Shown: positions 42,301 through 54,300 of the stretch, in pieces
How positions within the stretch are numbered: position 1 is the first letter of the stretch
Layout: each line of letters opens with the position of its first letter
Source: Argyresthia goedartella
Lineage: Eukaryota; Arthropoda; Insecta; Lepidoptera; Argyresthiidae
Direction of reading: 5' to 3'
Length of the DNA stretch: 64,000 bases
NCBI GenBank assembly: GCA_949825045.1
Contig: OX463813.1
Coordinates: 6,944,001-7,008,000 of the forward strand
Notes under the pieces: generated by a model
Told to the model about the DNA's origin: nothing
What the model saw: the letters and a program-made list of their open reading frames with translations, nothing else
Databases searched by the model: none
Program-made: the position numbers and the translations under genes

Positions 42301-45300
42301 CCCATCCACCTGCCCCATTCACTACGGTGGTCGTCTTAAGGTCTCACTGGTTCTGTGTGTCGCAGGTAAATCCGGCTGCGTGGCTCCATATTGCGTGGTG
42401 GAGATGGACGAGCCACCTCAGCGCAACCAGACCGCGTTCAAGCGCGCCACCACCTCGCCGGCGTGGGAGGAGCACTTCCTGTTGTGAGTGATCTTTAATG
42501 TAATAAGGGTTACATATTGGTGGCGCTAATGCGCGGTTGCAAAGAGAATTAACCCTTTTTTTAGGGTGCCGTACCTTAAAAGGTAAAAAAGGTCCGCCCG
42601 TCCCTGAGTCAAGATCTTTTTATCGGGAATGCGTGGAGGGTTCAAGTTGAAATTGATATCGATTACGCAGGTCGGTGGTCCTTTAAAGCTGTGAAAAAAT
42701 CAAGCTTCTAGGCTAACGCATTCAAAAAATACGACCGTTTATGCTGTAAAAAGTTGGATTTTCGTATTACTCGCAAGGGATCCAAAACCTAAAATAGGGT
42801 ACTTCCCGTTTGGCACAGAGCAAGGTCTTATAGCACAAGTTCTGATCAGCTGATTACACGTTACTACGGGAGACTCAGTACATTGACACGATCAGCTGAT
42901 TACAAGTTACTAAGGGGGACTCAGTACATTGACCCGATCAGCTGATTACAAGTTACTATGGGGGACTCAGTACATTAACTCGATCAGCTGATTACAAGTT
43001 ACTATGGGGGACTCAGTACATTGACACGATCAGCTGATTACAAGTTACTATGGGGGACTCAGTACATTGACTCGATCAGCTCATTACAAGTTACTATGGT
43101 AACTCAGTACATTGACCCGATCAGCTGATACAAGTTACTATGGGGGACTCAGTACATTAACTCGATCAGCTGATTACAAGTTACTATGGGGGACTCAGTA
43201 CATTGACACGATCAGCAGATTACAAGTTACTATGGGGGACTCAGTACATTGACTCGATCAGCTGATTACAAGTTACTATGGTAACTCAGTACATTGACTC
43301 GATCAGCTGATTACAAGTTACTATGGGGGATTCAGTACATTGACTTATAGTGAAGAGTTCATGGATAAAGTAAAAAAGTACTCAAAAATCTTTAAAAGAG
43401 TTTGTCAAATTGCAAAATCAAATTATATCAGATCTAAAATAAGAAAAAGTGATAACAAAATTAAGTCAACTTGGGATATAATTAGAAGTGAGACTGGAAA
43501 GGTCAGTATTTAAAACAATGAATATGAATTAAAAATTAATGATATTACTTTCAAAAATGATATTGATGTAGCTAAAGCGTTTGATTTTTTTTTACTGACA
43601 TCCCAATCTCTACTACAAAGTCTTTAGACTCTTCCAAAGTAGTCGCTGAATCTTTGCTAAAAGACTATGTACCTAGATGTGAAAATCAATTCTCGTTTAA
43701 TTATGTAGATGATAAAGATATTATTAAAGCCTTTAAATCAATAAATTTTAAGAAAACTGCAGACCTCTGGGATATTTCTGTTCATGTTGTGAAGCCCCTA
43801 ATAAATGTTATTGCACTTGATTTAGCTTTTATATTTAATGCATCTATTCATGCTGGTGTGTTTCCTGATTTAATGAAACACAGTAAAATAGTACCTTTGT
43901 TTAAATCGGGTAGTACATCTGACCCTTCTAACTTCAGACCGATATCGGTATTGCCTACATTTAATAAAGTATTTGAAAAAGTAATTTTAAATCAACTTCT
44001 TACACATTTCAACACCAACAACATGCTCCACTGTAAACAATTTGGTTTTACACAAGGCAAATCAACTACTGATGCCGGTATTGAGTTAATATCACATATA
44101 TATGATGCCTGGGAGGAGTCGCATGATGCTCTAGGAGTATTTTGCGATTTGTCTAAGGCTTTTGATTACGTTGACCATGGGACATTGATCAGGAAATTAC
44201 ATCACTATGGAATTAGGGATAACTCTTTAGATCTTCTCTCTTCTTATCTAAATAACAGGATACAGAGAGTTGACATTAATGGAAAACGATCTCCAGGGTC
44301 TGTTGTTACTATGGGTGTACCGCAGGGTTCCATACTCGGGCCATTCCTGTTTTTGGTTTATATTAATGACCTGCCACATCTTGTCAGAGATAATAATGAG
44401 ATTGTACTGTTTGCAGATGACACTTCACTTTTGTTTAAAATGAAACGACGCAGTTTGAACTTTAACGATGTGAATAATGCAATCTCAAAGGTAGTCAATT
44501 GGTTTAGTGCTAATAATCTTTTCCTGAACAATAACAAAACTAAATGTATTCGGTTTATACTCCCCAATGTTAAACAAATCTCGGCTAATGTTAATGTTAA
44601 AGGTGAAAATTTAGAAATTGTAGATAGCTCGGAATTCCTAGGAATCACCTTAGATAATAAGCTTCAGTGGGGCCCACACATAGATAAGCTATCAAAAAAA
44701 CTCAGTTCCGCAGTTTATGCAGTTAAAAAAATCCGTCTTTTTACGGACGTGGAAACAGCTAGACTAGTTTACTTCAGCTACTTCCATAGCATTATGTCTT
44801 ACGGCATACTGCTGTGGGGGAACGCTGCAGACATTAACATAATATTTGTGCTGCAAAAGAGGGCTGTTCGTGCAATCTACAATGTGGGTCCCAGAGAGTC
44901 ACTGCGTTGTAAATTTAAGGAAATTAACATTATGACAGTGCCGTGTCAGTATATTTATGAAAACCTAATGTACGTCCACAAAAATATTGATAAATTTCCT
45001 AAGAATAGCGACAGGCACAATGTCAACACTAGAAATAGGAATAAACTAGCTATACCTACTACTAGGCTCCATAAGGTTAATGTATCTTTTAAAGGGCAAT
45101 GTATTCGATTTCACAACAAAATACCGACTGAGTTACAAGAATAGTCTGTAAATAAATTTAAAAATGTTGTTAAAAATCACTTATGTAAAAAAGGTTACTA
45201 CAAAATATCAGATTATGTAGAAGACAAGAAAGCTTGGGAAGGTGTTTGCTCCAATTCTGTAAAAAATAACGTATAAAGCTGGAGGTTTCTAGTCGCCTCT

Positions 45301-48300
45301 TTGCCTCCAGCATCTAAAACATTGAGGTGACGGAATTCAAATTGAGTTCTATATTTCCCTGTACCTTATACATGTGTTAGTTTAAGATTTGACATTCTCC
45401 AAATGTTACCTATGTGTTTCTTATGGAAATAAACTCTTTTTGAATTTTGACTCGATCAGCTGATTACAAGGTACTATGGGGGACTCAGTACATTGACTCG
45501 ATCAGCTGATTACAAGTTACTATGGGGGATTCAGTACATTTGCCCGATCAGCTGATTACAAGTTACTATGGGGGACTCAGTACATTGACTCGATCAGCTT
45601 ATTACAAGTTATTATGGGGGACTCAGTACATTGACTCGATCAGCTGATTACAAGTTACTATGGGGGACCCAAAACATTGTTTCGTTATAAAAAGTATCCT
45701 ATATGTGTTAATCTAGCTGATAAACAATATCTGGGAAAAAATTAATTCAAATCCGTTCAGCCGTTTTAACGTGATTGAGATTGACACAAACATCCAAACA
45801 TCGCTACTTTCACATTTATAATATTACTTGGATATATTATTTAGGTATAAACAGGTGACATTTAACCAGCTGATCATAATTTTGTGAATGATGATAGCAC
45901 ATAATACCTAATAGTACTCTACGTATGATGGTAAACATATGGTCGCAAACGAAAATTGTACATTTCCCACGAGTGCGCAGAGGCTTATATTTAGGAACCG
46001 AGAAGTATACGGCACGAGCCGAAGGCGGGGTCGTAACGAGGTTCCTAAAAAGCCTCTTCGAATGAGTTAGGAATATAATTTTTCCGCCTGAGATCCCAAA
46101 ATCAGGCGGCGAAGGGGTTATTTTTAGCTCAGAAGTTGTTTTTTTCCCCTTGGCTAAAAATCGTTACACATAATAATCATTGTAGTTTTGGTAGACCTAC
46201 CTGCGACTGTACAAGTTTATGTAAACAAAACCTTCGAATTTAATTTAAATTGATCTTAACTTAATACTATTAATAGGGCAATGTTTCTACGATCCACTAT
46301 TGATACTTAGATGGCCAGTAACCGCAATTTTTGATAGTGTCGCGTTGTTGGTTTCATTCGTGTTCCTTTATTGCATTGCAAAGTAATAGTAGTGGTGATT
46401 TAGTGTTGTCTAATATGGCTTCTATTTCACAGTGACCTCTCGCCACAGACAGCTGAGTTGCTGTTTGAGGTGTACGACCGCTCTGGCCCGTCCTCCCCGG
46501 GTGGTGGCTCGCAGAATAACAAGTGAGTTTGGAAGTAAATAACAATAACATGAATGTAAGGAAAATAACAAGTGACTTGAAACTTTTGGAAGTTAATAAT
46601 AATAAGTTAGACGTTGGAAGTTTCGAACAAGTAACTTGACTGTTGGAAGTTAGTTACAAGTAAGTTAGAACTGAAGGAAATAACTAACACGTAAGTTGGA
46701 ACTGTTGGAAGTTTACATATAAAAAGATGATTAACAAGTAATTTGCAAGTATAAAGCATGTAAGTTGTAACTACTGGACGTAAATAAATAATTGGAAATA
46801 AATAAGAAGTGAATTTGAAGTATATGTCAAGTACCTAAGTTGGAGAGAACTCTTGGAAACAAATCACAATTAAGTTAGAAAAAAACTAACAATTAAGTTA
46901 AAAATAAACAGCAGATAGGGTAAGGTAAAATAAAGTAAATTCATTAACCAGTTGCTAATTTGTGTCAATCGAGGAAGGGTAGAAATCGGATGGCTATTTA
47001 TGTTGCAAAGTCAAAGTCAAAGTCAAAGTACTTTATTACTGTAGATATTTACATATACTTAGCAAACGTCATTTTTTGCCTCTTCTCTACATTGTGGGAG
47101 AAGAAGGGCGTAGAAACTTCCACAGATTGATTTTTAGATCTCTTTTAAAAATAGGTTGTGCTTAACTAATAAAAATATGAAAAATTTAATTATTATGATT
47201 AATAAGCAGGAATAAATAATTACAAAATTTATAACAGCAAGGTCTGTGTTGAGCTAGATTAAGCCCATACAGTCCCGTCATTGAAGTAATCTCGAACATT
47301 GCAGGTTCCTCGGCCTCGGTCTAGTAGGTATAGACGAGTTGCTGGCGGCACCCTCGCAGCGTCAGCAGATCGCGCTGCAGACCAGGCCCATGGAGGAGCA
47401 CGACGTGACGGGCACGCTCACTGTTGAGGCAAGTTATAAACACAAGCCTCAACCTCTTGAATACCACCGGCGTTAGCGAGAAGCGACGAGGGCGGCTATA
47501 CAGGGTGACATTCAATTAGCTGACCATATTTTGGGGAATGATATTATATTACCCATTATTATGAACAACTTTCCCCAAGAAACATATGGTTGTAATTGAA
47601 AAAAAATAATTGGGTCTCCCATAGTAACCTGTAATCAGCTGATCGGGTCAATGTACTGAGGGACGAAAAATATTTTTCATTTGCGACCATAAGTTTCTTT
47701 GGGAAAGTTGTTCTTAATGATCGGTGCTATCATTACCCAAAATATGGTCGGCTAATTAAATGTCACCTTGTATATAAAAGAGGTCCGGTGGCTGCGTCCG
47801 AGATCTCCCTTTTACGGACCTAATATCTACGCGGGTTGCTGCGCCTGGGGACCACTGGTCCAACAGCTATGCTCAGACGTTCTATATATAGCTGGTACCT
47901 GAAGAAACTACTCTTGCGCGATGCAGGATCGACTGTCAATTGTTTCTGCGATCCGTGATGACATCTGTTGACAACTTCTGTCAATCGCTGTGTTTATCTG
48001 CTTGACTTCCATCTTGTATGTTAGTATGTGGATCGCCTGATAGGTGACGACGCCACATGCGAACGCCACTTTTCCGTTATAGGTTTTAAATTTTATTACC
48101 ATGGCATAAGGTTCAAAATCGCGACCTGTCCCAACTACCTTCGGGTTTTGAGAGTTTAAATGTAGACAGAACTCGTAGCCTTATAATGTACATTTCTCTG
48201 ACATTAGATGAATCAAATAGATTTTTGGATCTCTTTTAAAAGTTGGTTATTTTGAACTAATACAAATATTTCAATTTAATTAATATAAATAATATGCAGG

Positions 48301-51300
48301 AATAAATAATTGCGAAATTAAATCAATCAAATCAAATTAAAATATGATTTATTCTGTTGGATAAATACATATCTCTTAAGGTACGTCATTCATTTAATAC
48401 TAGGTGTACGTTCCAAAAGCAGATACTTCCCAGAGAAGAACGCTCAAGAAACTCTGTTTAATTATAAATAGCGAGTTTTGTGTGAGTTTTAGACAAAGCC
48501 GTTTTTGAATTTTCTAAATCTCCTGAGGTATCTTGTTGCAACAGAGAATGCATTGACTCTTGAAAGAATTGCTAACTTCCGCGAGTCGAAATCGGGGCGC
48601 AACTAGTCAGTGATTATTTCTAAGGTTAACATTGTAGCTATCGCTAATATTGGAAAATGTTGCTAGGTTATTGCGTGACATATTATATTTTTGAAAACAA
48701 ATTGATTAAAATATCAGTTAGTAAGCCAAGTTATTTTAAAAGTCATCTTAGGGCGAATATGCGATTTAAATCGTAAGCTGCAGAACTTTAGTCTGCCAGC
48801 TAATTCATGGGCAAAAGGAGTGACCACTTGTACATAATAAGAATTTACAAGAATTATATATTAAACTGTAAGTTAATTTCCTCTCAGTTTCTCTTCATCG
48901 AAGGCGCCGACATCCCAGACATGGGCTCCAAGCCGCTCAAGATAAAGGAGAGCCTGAGGACAATGACCCCGCAGGGACACCTCACTACCACCACCAAGAC
49001 CATCTTCCAACAGAACGGTGAGTGAAAGGTTTAAGGCGCCGCCATTTTGAAAAAAGAATGCCATTTTTATTTCAAAATGGTGGCCAAGGATAAAACCCTG
49101 ATATTATTTCTTGTCTGTCTGTCAAAACAAGAAGCCACAAGTCAGAAGCCGCAGAAAATTTGTCAGAAGTCTTATAAGTCCCGGGATCAAAACCCTAATA
49201 CCTCGGGTCTTGAATGTTAAGTATGTTTTCATCCTGTTTATTCGAAGTGTCATTTTGTTCCTCGATTACCGGGAGCAAAGTAGCGCCAACATAATAATAA
49301 TAAAAAAAACAAAAGGGCGCGAATTCTGTTTAGCTCAAATATATCTATTATTGTTCACATTTACAAATGTTTATGAAAAATGTGTTGCTGATTGAAAACT
49401 AGTGAAAGTAGGTATTATTTAGCCCAGAAACTATTAAAATAGAAGTAAATATTGTTCTACCTTTACCGGAAAATATGAATAAATCGACAACAATATCGGT
49501 CCCAAATAAAACGGTGACTATAAATTTTCAAAATTGCGCGCTGGTGTGCCAAATACAAATATAAGTTTGTAATTGGTGTTGGTATCATAAATTTTTGCGT
49601 TAATATGTATTTTTTTAGGAATTAAACTTATTCATTTATTACTTTAAAGCATCTCTTACTAACTTTCTCATAAAAGGAGATGAAAGGACGAGTGTATCAC
49701 TCGGATGCAAAATTATTTATTCCTCGGGCAAAGTACTTTGAATTCTTCGCTTACTCTCGATTCTATTAAAGAACCCCTGATCGCCTGGGAGTACTACTAC
49801 AGAATCGCTAGTTTCGCTCTGAATTCAAAATAGCGCCCTCGCCGTAAAAATGTTATTTTGCTTCCTAGTTATACAATCTACTTGAATTTTGCTGGCTCAA
49901 TTAGCCATGACATAGATTATCTTAATTTGAGGTCTGTAGGTAAATGTATTCCCATTTTCAGGTCCAGAAACATCGCCCTTGACAGAGTCAGCCCTTCGCG
50001 AGTTGGAACTGAGCCCTACTAGTGCCGCTAACAAATCTACCCTCATCATACACTCCGTACAGAGGGTGAGTCGGGGTTATATCTACCCACATGTAGCTAG
50101 AATTATTTTTTAAGATTTTAATAACTTTCATGTTCAGACATAAAATACACTAGTATAGGATTATCACCGCAATCATGCTGCGATGAATTACTACATTTTT
50201 TAAAAATTTCTTATGAGATTGACAACTCATTTAAACATATGCAAAACATATTCGGCCTTACTAATAAAGGAAGTTATTCACTGTGTAACTAATGCAGTGT
50301 TTTGTCTTTCTTTGCCATTTGACATTTGCTCGACGGATGAAAAGGACAAAACATTGTATAAGTATATTATTAAAGTAAGTAAAACACTGAATAACTTTTT
50401 TTTATTAGTAAGGCCGATAAACTATTGTAAAATCTGTTCTATACACACACACACATTTAGAGTGTTTTCTTTGCGAATGTTTTTAACTAACAAAGTATTT
50501 TTTGGATTTTTTCATCGAACCCGCATGTGGTGCATGATTTGGATGCTGATTGAAACAAATAGGAGCCCAAGAAGTCTATACAGGTTAGATTTTACAATTC
50601 AACTACAATTTTAACATATTTCTGTGATTTTTGTCAAAAATAATCCTATTTAAAGTTTTTTTTATGCATTTTCCCCATTTTTTCATATCTTTTTATAGTT
50701 TTCTAATGTTTTCTGCTTTGTGTACTAAAAAACTAACCTCTAAAAACCGTCCAAAAAGGTCGAAATGACTGAATCCGGGAAATTCATTGAAGTGGAGCGC
50801 GGAGAAGTGGAAAATGATATTCAGACCAAAGAGGAGAACGGCTTTAGCACCATAGATGAAGACCAAGAGATGCCTCTGTCAGTGACACCCAAACAGTCAC
50901 CGAACAAGAGCGTCAGGATCAAGGAGAATGGAGCGAGCGCGGTCAACAATGAAAACGGGGGCACGGTAAGGTTTTTGACTGTTATATTATACTTGATGTT
51001 GAGATTACTCCTTCTGATAATCGTAAAAGAGGTCGTTTTATTTAGGTAGGTACTCAATTTTTCTTTAGATACGCCATTATTTTCATATATTTTTGTATTT
51101 TCTTTTGGCAAAATATTTTTTCCTACCCAATATGGGTAAATGCTACCCAAAATGGGTAAATGATCACCAAAAGTTGTAAAAAATATCAGCGCAAAATACT
51201 GCGGTAGCTTAGGTGAAGGATGAGCGAAGCGAAGTCCCCTTTATCCCTCCAACTGCAATTTGACTTTGATTACGTATCATTTATTAGAAGGAGTTATATC

Positions 51301-54300
51301 TAGTGAATGATGCATGACTTTGTTGTTTTTTCGTGTCTTTGTGAAATGCATGCATGCCTTATAATAATTAAAACTCAGTGAACTACCAGAACTAATGTAA
51401 GATCAACATTTGACTACAAAATATCATGACGTAATGCGATCATTGTGGCTGTTAAAAAATAGGTACCAAATACAGGGTTGAGTCCAATATTACTGAAATA
51501 TTAATATATATTTTTTTGATTATAATTTAGTTGTAATTCCAAAGCCGACTGCAACTGCAGAGCTTAGTTACGACGCAAATGAGCGAGACAGCGAGCGTAG
51601 TAGGTACCTACGGTTGTCTAGCTCACTCGCTGGGAAACTAGTTTCGCTGTCTCGCTCGCACACTCACGCAGTTGCAGTCAGATACGGAGTTACACCAGGC
51701 ATCCCACTAATTTATAAATGTGAAAGTACCTATGTATGGATGGATGTTTGGATGGATGTATGTGCCTCAATCACGCCAAAACGGCTGATTTGATTTGAAT
51801 GAAATTTAGCACACAGATAGTTTATGAGCTAGATTAACATTTAAGATACTTTTTATCCGATACGACGGCACTAGAAGGAGGGTAATGCTTCCTAGGCGCA
51901 AGCAGACGAAGTTTCGGGCTCCCGCTAGTAATAAATATGTCCTATGCCACAGCAAGGAGACTACGTGAACAAGGGCAGCGAGTTGGCGCCGGAGAAGACG
52001 CCGCGCACTAAGAGGAGGCGCGACTTCTTCGGGACTATCAAGAGACGGTGAGTGAACACGCTGGTTGAGCGGCGGTTTTGACGAGGCTCAGTCTAAGGGC
52101 CTGTTTCATGATGGCCGGAGAACCCCTTTGTGAGTTTAATGCATTATTATGGATGTAAAATGACAAATGAATCTATCGCATAAAAATAGGCTATAAATAT
52201 TAAATTACCGTATAAATTGTATATAATTTGTATACAGGTGGCGCAATTTCAGTGGTCCAAAAAACTTTTTACTTGTAATTCATCCAGAAAGTCTTTTCCT
52301 GAGAAATTATTTTTAGATTAAAAGCTATATTTGTACTAAGACTGTACTTGTTTGTATTTGTTTTGTTTTAACTAATAGTCGAAAATTTATGTAAACGAAT
52401 GGCTTCTGAACCGATTTTAGAGCACTATTATGTGTGTAGATAAAATAGTGTATGCAACTGAAAATGAAAAATGTTTATTTCGTTAACTATAACTTAATAA
52501 TACAACTATTTGATGGGACCTCCTTTTAAGTATATAAACACCAGTGCTAGGAGGAGGCCCCGCTCTTGCGCATGTACTACCAGCCACTAAGTTAACCTAA
52601 GTCAATTACAATTCTTCAAAGGACTTAAGTGCATGCACATGCACATGCAAGATTTAATAAGATTTAATGTAAACAAATATCGCATGATTCGAAGAATACA
52701 TGTAAATTAAGATTAGGACGACGTGCGTATGTGTGTAGGTCTTTGTAAGTATGTTGTATATGTGTTTCTGTATGTATGTGAGAGGGTGTGTGAGGGTGTG
52801 TATGTGTGTGTGAGTGTGTGTGTGTGATGGTTGCGTGTGTATATGTATACGTGTATATGGTATTCAAAAGGTTCTGTGTGTGAACTGTGTATAATTAGGC
52901 CTTAAAACACTCGTGTGATGCTATTATGGAACTCGCTTCGCTCGTCCTATAAAACACACTCGTAATTTAAGGCCCCTTATTGTACGACAGTTGCATAAAC
53001 ACTATTATTATGATCATTCATTATGTGTTTATTTCATCTAAACACATATCATGCAATCATAAACCTTCTATAATGCAATCAATGCAAATCACGACCAGCT
53101 TAAAGTTGCTATTTTACACAATCTGGCAAAGTTATATTTCGGCAACTTGTATCTCTGTAGAAACAAACAAATCACATATCTATATTTTCACTATCAAAAC
53201 TTGTATTACAAGTAAAACATTTAGATAGGTACAAAAGTACTCAGTCATTTAATTAATCCGATTCCAAATTTGAATTTACTATGCAACCCTTCAGGTAAGG
53301 CGTCCTTTGTGAGAAGTGGGAGTTTTTGCAACTCACCGAATGCGTTTACGCGAACTCAGTACTATAGATAACTTGTCAAATTCGTACGTAGCACTCGCAT
53401 GGTCTGCGGGCGACGGGGGACGAAAGAGGCGAGGGCGGGAAAGAAGAGCGCGGGCGGTTCCTACTACGCGCCCCGCCGCCCGCGCTCTTCTTTCCCGCCC
53501 TCGTAGCCCCCGCATCTTTCGTCCCCGGTCGCCCGCAGACTATGGGAGTGCTACCTACGAATTTGACAAGTTATAACTCAATAGTAACTACAGTGTAGAA
53601 AGCTGGAATAATTACGCGTCGAAAAAGTATGCAAATCGAACTGTCAGTGACTCTTATGTACAATGACTTAAGGTTTATTTGATCTGGACTCGAACACTTT
53701 TTCACCCTGGTAGTTATTCCTGCTGGAGCCCGCTGGTGGCACCTAATGGACCATTAATCCGATTCCAAATTTGAATTTACCTACAATATCGTTCACTTAG
53801 TAATTCTTAATTAATCAAGAAACGACTCTTGGTATGGCAATTCGTGCTATCTATCTATACTTATAAAAATAAATCACTGTACGTTAGTCTTACTAAATCT
53901 ATATAACGGCCAGATTGTTTTGTATAAATGCTATTTGGTTTTATTCTCCTGTCCAGAGGAGGTTTAGATAAAAATAAAATATGTAAAACGCAAGGAAACA
54001 GTCAAAAAAATCGATAAACATTTTGTATGGAAAGTTCAGCCTCGTTCGCTAGATGGCGTTGACTCCTTCGTCGTTGATTAATTAATTTACTACAACCTCT
54101 TCGTTGGTAGCGGAAATAGTTTCGTTAATATGAGGTCTGATGCGTATTACGCTCAACAACGGACCTTAAATTTCGATATAGATTTGAGTAACCTATAAAG
54201 GTGGCTCTAAAATTATAAACGAATATTTTAAGACGGGAAACTATGAGAATACGAAAAACGCGTTGCGAAGCTGCGCCACGGGCAGCTAGTAACTTATAAT

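Noticed and set aside
42843..45680. CRISPR-like array
   Set aside because: Repeats are contiguous 46-bp units without unique spacers, in eukaryotic DNA. The same holds for the 75-bp units at 30456.
47437..47445. GT donor GTTATA for exon 9
   Set aside because: It would add bases that shift exon 10 out of its conserved frame; the GC donor two codons earlier restores it.
50213..50614. 133-codon open frame in intron 11
   Set aside because: AT-rich composition, no domain or pattern, lies within a well-supported intron, no splice or polyadenylation context.
53316..53576. Arg/Ala-rich frames on both strands
   Set aside because: They arise from the two arms of one GC-rich inverted repeat and mirror each other.
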